NCBI GenBank assembly: GCA_028290385.1
Contig: JAQGJZ010000257.1
Span: 1-10,511 of the forward strand
Reading direction: 5' to 3'
From: Enterovirga sp.
Lineage (GTDB): Bacteria > Pseudomonadota > Alphaproteobacteria > Rhizobiales > Beijerinckiaceae
DNA length: 10,511 bases
Shown: piece after piece, positions 6,995-10,511 of the stretch
Numbering within the stretch: position 1 is the stretch's first letter
Layout: every line of letters starts with the position of its first letter
Program-made: the position numbers and the translations under genes
Notes under the pieces: model-generated
Seen by the model: only the letters and a program-made list of their open reading frames with translations
Told to the model about the DNA's origin: nothing
Database searches by the model: none

Positions 6995-7465
6995 TTCGAC
7001 GTTTCTCCCCTTTATCGCTCCACTGTCGGGTTCGACCGGCTGTTCGACCGCCTCGCCGAGGGCGCCCGCTCCGACTGGCCGCCCTACGACATCGAGAAGC
7101 GCGGCGAGAACCATTATGCGATCACTATGGCGGTCGCGGGCTTCGGCCCCGGCGAGATCGAGGTGACCCAGCACGGCACGCAGTTGCTCGTCTCAGGGCG
7201 CCGCGAGGCGGACGAGCCCGGCCGGCAGTTCCTGCACCAGGGCATCGCGTCCCGCGCGTTCCGGCAAACGTTCGGCCTCGCCGAGCACGTCCGCGTGGAG
7301 GCGGCGACGCTGGAGAACGGGCTGCTCACGATCCAGCTCGTCCGGGAGGTGCCGGAGCGGCTCAAACCCCGCAAGATCGAGATCCGATCGGCGGACGGGC
7401 GCGGGGCCGTCCAGGACAATGCGCCGGCCCGGATCGAGCCGCAGCCCGAGCGCGAGGCCGCCTAG
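6992..7465 (+). CDS. Small heat shock protein, Hsp20/IbpA family (class A)
   Basis: ATP-independent cytoplasmic holdase that keeps unfolding proteins soluble until the Hsp70/ClpB machinery refolds them. The 157 residues have the family layout: an N-terminal arm with LYRSTVGFDRLFD (7-19), PPYDIE (30-35) opening the alpha-crystallin domain, AVAGFGPGEIEV (47-58), and LENGLLTI (107-114), the conserved nGxL signature. KPRKIEI carries the IxI oligomerisation motif (129-131), followed by a charged tail. ATG 6992 is chosen because AGGAGGA ends 7 bases upstream; the in-frame GTG at 6986 is only 1 base from it. Expression is probably controlled twice, by the promoter at 6876-6902 and by the ROSE leader. 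The following 141-codon gene begins 80 bases downstream and is probably cotranscribed. Confidence 0.95.
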   Translation: MFDVSPLYRSTVGFDRLFDRLAEGARSDWPPYDIEKRGENHYAITMAVAGFGPGEIEVTQHGTQLLVSGRREADEPGRQFLHQGIASRAFRQTFGLAEHVRVEAATLENGLLTIQLVREVPERLKPRKIEIRSADGRGAVQDNAPARIEPQPEREAA

Positions 7466-7545
7466 GCCACACCTCTTCTTCAGGAGCGCGGTCCAGCCTC
7501 CCGTGCAGGGGCGGGCTGGGCCGTTCAGATCGGAGGAGATCGGAG

Positions 7546-7971
7546 ATGAGCGACGCAGCCGACAACACGATCAGCACCATTCTGTCCCGAGGCCCGGCAG
7601 CCCTGCTCGGTGGCCCGGAGGAGGTCCTGCACAACCCGCGCCTGAGCCTGGCGGATAAGCGGGAGGTCCTCGCCCGATGGGCATCCGACACCCATGCCGT
7701 CGAGAACGCGCCTGCCCTGCGCCAGCTTGATGACGGCTCCGTCGTGCAGGTGGACGAGATCCTGTGCGCGCTGAAGGCCCTGGACGGCCAAGAGGGGCGC
7801 GCACCGGCGGAGCGCCCGGTCTGGATCGCGCATACCCGCAAGCGCGGCCGGTTTCCGCATCGCCCGCGGATCATCCGAACGCACCGGCGCGAGGACGAGG
7901 ACCCGCCACCCCGTCCGGCGGCGGCCGCGTTCCCGGTGAGGATCAAGCTGACGGATGCGGTCGCGGCCTAG
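7546..7971 (+). CDS. Conserved alphaproteobacterial hypothetical protein downstream of hsp20
   Basis: A 141-residue protein without recognised enzymatic motifs, signal peptide or membrane segment. Its core (about residues 30-80) contains LSLADKREVLARWASD and HAVENAPALRQL, followed by a VDEILCALKALD helix. This resembles a recurrent family of short alphaproteobacterial proteins that I associate, from memory, with stress-gene neighbourhoods. The second half is very basic and Pro/Arg-rich (HTRKRGRFPHRPRII), which could bind nucleic acid, but that is a guess. ATG 7546 follows GGAGGA (7532-7537) at 8 bases, and a second GGAG (7542-7545) abuts the start; the two lie in a direct repeat of AGATCGGAG. 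It follows hsp20 on the same strand with no terminator in the 80-base gap, so heat-shock cotranscription is likely. Confidence 0.75.
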   Translation: MSDAADNTISTILSRGPAALLGGPEEVLHNPRLSLADKREVLARWASDTHAVENAPALRQLDDGSVVQVDEILCALKALDGQEGRAPAERPVWIAHTRKRGRFPHRPRIIRTHRREDEDPPPRPAAAAFPVRIKLTDAVAA

Positions 7972-7985
7972 CGGCTCGCGGCGGG

Positions 7986-8015
7986 CGGCTGCCCGGTCGG
8001 CCCTGCCGGCAGCCG
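7986..8015 (+). terminator. Hairpin after the hsp20 operon, candidate terminator
   Basis: CGGCTGCC and GGCAGCCG form a perfect 8-bp stem around a 14-base GC-rich loop, 14 bases past the stop of the 141-codon gene. Only TT follows, so termination may need Rho or may be partial. Confidence 0.4.
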
Positions 8016-8080
8016 TTGCGCACGCGCTGGCGCGGCACTCGGGCCGGCTATCGTGGGAAGAGCCGCACAACGAAAAGCAT

Positions 8081-8166
8081 CCATCGGTGGAAATGGTGCC
8101 GTGTTGCTACTAGTCGGAGATCCGAATCGGGGCACCTAGTAGCGATGGCCCGGAGATGGCTCCGGG
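8081..8166 (+). ncRNA. Possible structured RNA leader with competing stems
   Basis: The segment carries an unusual density of exact pairings. CCATCG (8081-8086) pairs with CGATGG (8143-8148). GGTGCC (8095-8100) pairs with GGCACC (8131-8136). GCTACTAG (8106-8113) pairs with CTAGTAGC (8136-8143). The second and third interleave and share base 8136, so they are alternatives or form a pseudoknot-like fold. CCCGGAG (8149-8155), loop ATGG, CTCCGGG (8160-8166) follows, ending 21 bases before the ATG of the 50-codon ORF. The layout suggests a cis-acting leader or small RNA; no known riboswitch family was recognised and no promoter was found upstream. Confidence 0.35.
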
Positions 8167-8187
8167 TTGTCGCGACGAGGTGATGCC

Positions 8188-8340
8188 ATGACTAAGGTGG
8201 CCAAACGAGTGATCGTGTGCTTCAGGCGGGCTGGCCGGCTCCTCAAGGACGACCAGCTGCTGTTTACTCTTCCGCTGGCCTACTTGATTGCGCTGGCCGA
8301 CATCCTGGAAAATATGGCGGAGCTGTTCGGCCGGTCGTGA
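8188..8340 (+). CDS. Small hypothetical protein (50 aa)
   Basis: ATG to TGA encodes 50 residues, preceded by GAGG (8177-8180) 7 bases upstream. The first 20 residues are basic (MTKVAKRVIVCFRRAGRLLK); a hydrophobic or amphipathic helix follows (LLFTLPLAYLIALADIL, 24-40), then a short acidic and polar end. This could be a small membrane-associated peptide or a helical DNA- or protein-binding peptide; I do not recognise a family. Support is the Shine-Dalgarno sequence, sensible amino-acid composition and the foldable stretch just before it. No matching ORF on the other strand competes. Chance is not excluded at this length. Confidence 0.5.
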   Translation: MTKVAKRVIVCFRRAGRLLKDDQLLFTLPLAYLIALADILENMAELFGRS

Positions 8341-8390
8341 TCACCAGCAGGACCTCAGCGGTGGCTTAAACCTGAACGGCAGTTCCCTCC

Positions 8391-8511
8391 AGGCGGATCG
8401 CCTGCGTGGCCGGTCACGGTGCCCACGGCTCGGACGCCAGCGCATGGCATGATCCGCCTCAAAGATCAGCCGGGCGCGCTCAGGTCGCGCTCAGCAGCTC
8501 CATGATCCGCC
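8391..8511. repeat. Short repeat family GGCGGATC in inverted and direct copies
   Basis: AGGCGGATC at 8391-8399 is the exact inverse of GATCCGCCT at 8451-8459 (9 bp, 51 bases apart). CATGATCCGCC at 8448-8458 recurs exactly at 8501-8511. Within the first copy, CAGGCG/CGCCTG (8390-8395 and 8399-8404) makes a local hairpin. The pattern could be a terminator region for the 50-codon ORF, operators, or a small duplication. Apart from this and the 34-codon ORF candidate, I see no gene in the 348 bases from 8341 to 8688. Confidence 0.4.
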
Positions 8512-8584
8512 GATCCATATCCGGATCGCGCGTGAACCGATCGGGTGTCGCCCTCCTGAAGAGGTTCAGAAACAGCTTGGACAT
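8480..8584 (-). CDS. Possible 34-codon small ORF
   Basis: ATG 8584 to TGA 8480 encodes an amphipathic, charged peptide (MSKLFLNLFRRATPDRFT, then RDPDMDRRIMELLSAT). The composition looks like a real short protein rather than a shadow frame, but only a weak GCGAG precedes the ATG. An in-frame GTG at 8611 would add nine residues including three consecutive cysteines and also lacks a Shine-Dalgarno sequence. No family is recognised. Offered as a candidate only. Confidence 0.25.
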   Translation of the reverse strand: MSKLFLNLFRRATPDRFTRDPDMDRRIMELLSAT

Positions 8585-8688
8585 CTCGCAGCAACAACGT
8601 TTGTTCGTCACGAAACAAGCGCGGGCGAGACGTCCGGTTCCGATGCTTCAACGAGCGTCTGAATCTATGCCGTTGGTCGCGGGGGCTT

Positions 8689-8913
8689 TCAGCGTCTACG
8701 CGCCGGCACGCCGTCACCGAGGAAAGCCGAGCAAACCTCGACCGTCAGTCCCGCCCGAACATTGATCACGGTCACCTTGGCGCCCGCGACGGCCTTTTTC
8801 AGCTCGATTGCGGAGCCGATCGCGTCCGACTCGCTGGCGCAATCCCTCACCGTGAAGCCGTTCAGGCACACGCGAAAAGCCGAGCCGGTCGGCGCGTCCT
8901 GGTGGTTGGCCAT
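8689..8913 (-). CDS. Small conserved-looking hypothetical protein (74 aa)
   Basis: From ATG 8913 the frame encodes 74 residues with a plausible alpha/beta fold: strand FRVCLNGFTV (about 13-22), a helix through SESDAIGSAIELKKAVA, then strands KVTVINVRAG and LTVEVCS, and a basic tail. No signal peptide or membrane segment is present. I do not recognise a family. Extension to the in-frame ATG at 8943 adds a non-conserved-looking decapeptide and no better ribosome binding site, so 8913 is preferred. A TACAAT-type -10 upstream in an AT-rich patch fits transcription of this gene. The balanced composition on this strand, against poor sequence in the opposing frames, is the main support. Confidence 0.5.
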   Translation of the reverse strand: MANHQDAPTGSAFRVCLNGFTVRDCASESDAIGSAIELKKAVAGAKVTVINVRAGLTVEVCSAFLGDGVPARRR

Positions 8914-8961
8914 CGGTTTTCGAAACGAAGCGGGCCAGTACACAACAATAATCTAGCACAA

Positions 8962-8991
8962 ATTGTAAGCTGTGTTGCTCCGTAACCCTAA
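8962..8991 (-). promoter_or_regulatory. Putative promoter of the 74-codon ORF
   Basis: Read on the minus strand, TACAAT (8967-8962) is one base from the sigma-70 -10 consensus, with a weak TTAGGG (8991-8986) 18 bases upstream as a -35. It sits in a patch (about 8940-9000) clearly richer in A+T than the surrounding DNA, and would start transcription near 8955, about 40 bases before ATG 8913. Confidence 0.35.
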
Positions 8992-8996
8992 GACGT

Positions 8997-9010
8997 TACT
9001 CCCGGGAGTA
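8997..9010. promoter_or_regulatory. Perfect 14-bp palindrome, possible operator
   Basis: TACTCCCGGGAGTA is its own reverse complement with no loop, so it suits a dimeric DNA-binding protein better than an RNA hairpin. It lies just upstream of the putative -35 of the 74-codon ORF and 44 bases past the stop of the 84-codon gene. A single copy was seen in the window. Confidence 0.3.
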
Positions 9011-9053
9011 TCCGGCGGTGGCTTCCGGCCGGCGGTGCGCCGCGAACCCGCGG

Positions 9054-9308
9054 TCAGGTTACGCGGTTCGTGGTGAGCGGCCGTCCGGGCTGGCAGGCGG
9101 CTGCGCTCCTCGCGTAGATCCGGCCGAACACCTCCGGGGTGCAGTCGCGATGGCCTTGCGGCATCGCCCCCTGGGACGCCGCAGACCGCTCCCCGTGGGA
9201 CCCGAGATGCGCGAGCGCGATGGACCCCGGGATGTGGCCGCCGCCCGTCGGCGAATAACCGACGGAGCCCGCCATCCAGCCGGTCACGACGATCAGAACC
9301 GGGATCAT
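9054..9308 (-). CDS. Small exported hypothetical protein (84 aa)
   Basis: ATG 9308 is preceded by GGAGGG (9320-9315) at 6 bases, a strong ribosome binding site that sets the start inside a longer open frame. The N-terminus is hydrophobic (MIPVLIVVTGWMAGSVG), like a short signal peptide or membrane anchor without the usual positive n-region. The rest is Gly/Ser/His-rich and polar, with two cysteines (HRDCTPEVFGR and SAAACQPGR). No family is recognised. It lies downstream of the dehydrogenase on the same strand, 109 bases away with a stable hairpin between, so it may be transcribed separately. It is probably a small secreted or periplasmic protein. Confidence 0.5.
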   Translation of the reverse strand: MIPVLIVVTGWMAGSVGYSPTGGGHIPGSIALAHLGSHGERSAASQGAMPQGHRDCTPEVFGRIYARSAAACQPGRPLTTNRVT

Positions 9309-9358
9309 GCTCCACCCTCCGGTCTCCCGACCGTGAGAGTGCAGAGGCGCGAGGCGTG

Positions 9359-9382
9359 CCGATGTGCCCTCGCGCACGTCGG
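9359..9382 (-). terminator. Hairpin downstream of the dehydrogenase gene, candidate terminator
   Basis: CCGATGTGC (9359-9367) pairs with GCACGTCGG (9374-9382) over nine base pairs, one of them a G-T mismatch that reads as G-U on one strand, around a 6-base loop. It starts 35 bases past the dehydrogenase stop on its strand. No T-run follows. Confidence 0.4.
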
Positions 9383-9417
9383 GGTAGCCCGGCGCCGGTG
9401 TGCCCCGCCCGTTCGGT

Positions 9418-10371
9418 TCAGGCCGGCTGGTCGCGCTTGTGCGCCTTCAGGGCGGCGAGGCGCCGGTCGCGCCAGGCGCTCCTCTGCGCCAGGGCGTCCT
9501 GGCCCGGGGTGTCGCCCCAGGCGAGCATGATCCGGGCGACGTTCTCGCTATCCCACACGGTCGGGGAGGGCGGCTCGGCGCTGACCCGGCGGTAGAAGCC
9601 GGTGTAGCGGGCGCAGTAATCGGGGATGCCGCCCGGGGCATTGAGCTCGATCGTCTCGAACGGCCCGAGGAAGGACCAGCGCAGCCCGAGTCCGTCCTTG
9701 ATCGTCTTGTCGAGGTCCTGCGGGCTGACGACGCCCTCGCCGACCAGGCGGAACGCTTCCGCAAGCAGCGCGCCCTGCAGGCGGTTCAGCACGAAGCCTT
9801 CCCGCTCCTTGTGAACCACGATCGGCACCTGCTCGACAGCTTCGTAGATCGCCTTCGCGCGCTCGACCGTGGCCGGGTCGGTCCAGGGAGCGCCGCAAAG
9901 CTCCACGATTGGCACCAGATGCGGCGGGTTCACCGGGTGGGCGACGAGGCAGCGGGCGCGCCCGGGCAGGTCCTCGGTGTAGAGCGAGGCGACGATCGCA
10001 GAGCTCGAAGACGCCAGGATCGTGTCGGGCGCTGCCAGCCGGTCGAGCTCGGCAAAGAGCAGGCGCTTGGTGGCCAGCGTCTCGGGTCCGTTCTCCTGGA
10101 CGAGCTCGACCCCATCGACCGCGTCGGCAAGCGATCCCGCGATCCTGACCCGCGCGGCCGCGGTGGTCGGATCGTCGACCAGCCCGTGCTCGGCGAGGTC
10201 CTCGAGGCCCTGCCGGATGAGGCCCGGTGCGGCCTCGAGCGTTTGGGTATGCGTGTCCGTGAGCCGGACCTCCGAGCCCGCCCGGGCGAAGACGACGGCC
10301 CAGGCGCGGCCGATCAGGCCCGAGCCGACGATGGCGACGGCGCTCATGAGCGGCTCGCCCGGTCCGGCCAT
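9418..10371 (-). CDS. 3-hydroxyacyl-CoA dehydrogenase family oxidoreductase (lambda-crystallin / L-gulonate 3-dehydrogenase-like)
   Basis: NAD-dependent cytoplasmic dehydrogenase acting on a beta-hydroxy acid or its CoA ester. The 317-residue reading has a Rossmann fold with GSGLIG (16-21) and Asp39 at the end of strand two, which favours NAD over NADP. ASSSSAIVAS (120-129) and AHPVNPPHLVPIVEL (144-158) follow, with His145 and Glu157 as the likely catalytic pair. The C-terminal helical domain carries GFVLNRLQGALLAEAFRLVGEGV and GLGLRW blocks. Length (about 310-320) and the HPVNPPH motif match single-domain lambda-crystallin relatives rather than two-domain beta-oxidation enzymes. Carnitine dehydrogenase is a close alternative, so the substrate is open. 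GAGAGG lies 8 bases before ATG 10371. An internal ATG at 10347 is closer to the family's usual start but lacks a Shine-Dalgarno sequence; the frame also opens further upstream to 10494. Confidence 0.9.
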   Translation of the reverse strand: MAGPGEPLMSAVAIVGSGLIGRAWAVVFARAGSEVRLTDTHTQTLEAAPGLIRQGLEDLAEHGLVDDPTTAAARVRIAGSLADAVDGVELVQENGPETLATKRLLFAELDRLAAPDTILASSSSAIVASLYTEDLPGRARCLVAHPVNPPHLVPIVELCGAPWTDPATVERAKAIYEAVEQVPIVVHKEREGFVLNRLQGALLAEAFRLVGEGVVSPQDLDKTIKDGLGLRWSFLGPFETIELNAPGGIPDYCARYTGFYRRVSAEPPSPTVWDSENVARIMLAWGDTPGQDALAQRSAWRDRRLAALKAHKRDQPA

Positions 10372-10511
10372 GAGGCGGCCCTCTCGCCGCCGTGTGAATG
10401 CGTGGCCATCGCGATCCCTCCCGTCCGCGGTCATTCCCTGCCGCGATCCTACGGTCCAGTAAGTCCCCGGCTTGGCGCGTTGTCGAGGCTGCAACGGTTC
10501 CTGACCGGGAT

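Noticed and set aside
8106..8143. GCTACTAG/CTAGTAGC inverted repeat as ends of a tiny insertion element
   Set aside because: Only 22 bases lie between the arms, no target duplication flanks them and no transposase remnant is nearby. RNA structure is the better explanation.
8466..8717. Minus-strand frame of 83 codons
   Set aside because: The product is almost entirely Arg, Ser and Asp with no pattern, and it overlaps two better minus-strand candidates.
9018..9530. Plus-strand frame of 170 codons over the 84-codon gene and dehydrogenase end
   Set aside because: No ribosome binding site and an Arg/Pro/Ala-rich product. The minus strand has a strong Shine-Dalgarno sequence at 9315-9320 and a recognisable dehydrogenase 3' end.
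1..10511. CRISPR array, tRNA or rRNA
   Set aside because: No regularly spaced 20-40 base repeats, no cloverleaf with a T-loop GTTCGA-type box in the right setting, and no conserved rRNA blocks were seen on either strand.

Overview
The window is a high-GC stretch (roughly two thirds G+C by eye) of an alphaproteobacterial chromosome. The protein families, the rhizobial-type thermosensor in front of an hsp20 gene and the conserved small proteins suggest Hyphomicrobiales, most likely Methylobacterium or a close relative. The genus is an inference; nothing in the window proves it. I saw no tRNA, rRNA, CRISPR array, transposase or intact insertion sequence.

Layout. (1) 3-1454, plus strand: the 3' part of a membrane glycosyltransferase of the cellulose-synthase type, cut by the left edge and carrying a degenerate PilZ-like tail. 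A GC hairpin lies between it and the convergent next gene. (2) 1487-5863: an auxiliary type VI secretion (T6SS) locus. It has vgrG on the minus strand and, diverging from it, a tight three-gene plus-strand operon: a DUF6931-type protein, a PAAR-tipped protein with a C-terminal HExxH metallopeptidase-like domain, and a small exported protein overlapping it by ATGA. The three read as candidate loading factor, effector and immunity protein. No structural T6SS genes (tssA-M, hcp, clpV) are present, so this is an orphan effector island served by an apparatus encoded elsewhere. (3) 5896-6702, minus strand: a papain/C39-like cysteine-peptidase domain joined to a C-terminal LysM. (4) 6876-7971, plus strand: a heat-shock unit with a promoter, a ROSE-type RNA thermometer that hides the ribosome binding site, a class A small heat shock protein, and a conserved 141-residue hypothetical protein. 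(5) 7972-9417: a gene-poor accessory stretch with inverted repeats, a strikingly foldable segment (8081-8166) just before a 50-codon ORF, a possible 34-codon ORF, a 74-codon ORF behind an AT-rich promoter-like patch, and an 84-codon exported small protein. (6) 9418-10371, minus strand: an NAD-dependent 3-hydroxyacyl-CoA dehydrogenase-family enzyme of the lambda-crystallin type.

How it fits together. VgrG and PAAR would form the tip of the T6SS needle. The metallopeptidase rides on PAAR, DUF6931 probably helps loading, and the signal-peptide protein probably protects the producer in its own periplasm. The hsp20 unit is independent: heat would both raise transcription and melt the hairpin over the Shine-Dalgarno sequence.

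The least explained items are the metallopeptidase/immunity pair, the LysM cysteine-peptidase protein and the structured leader before the 50-codon ORF.
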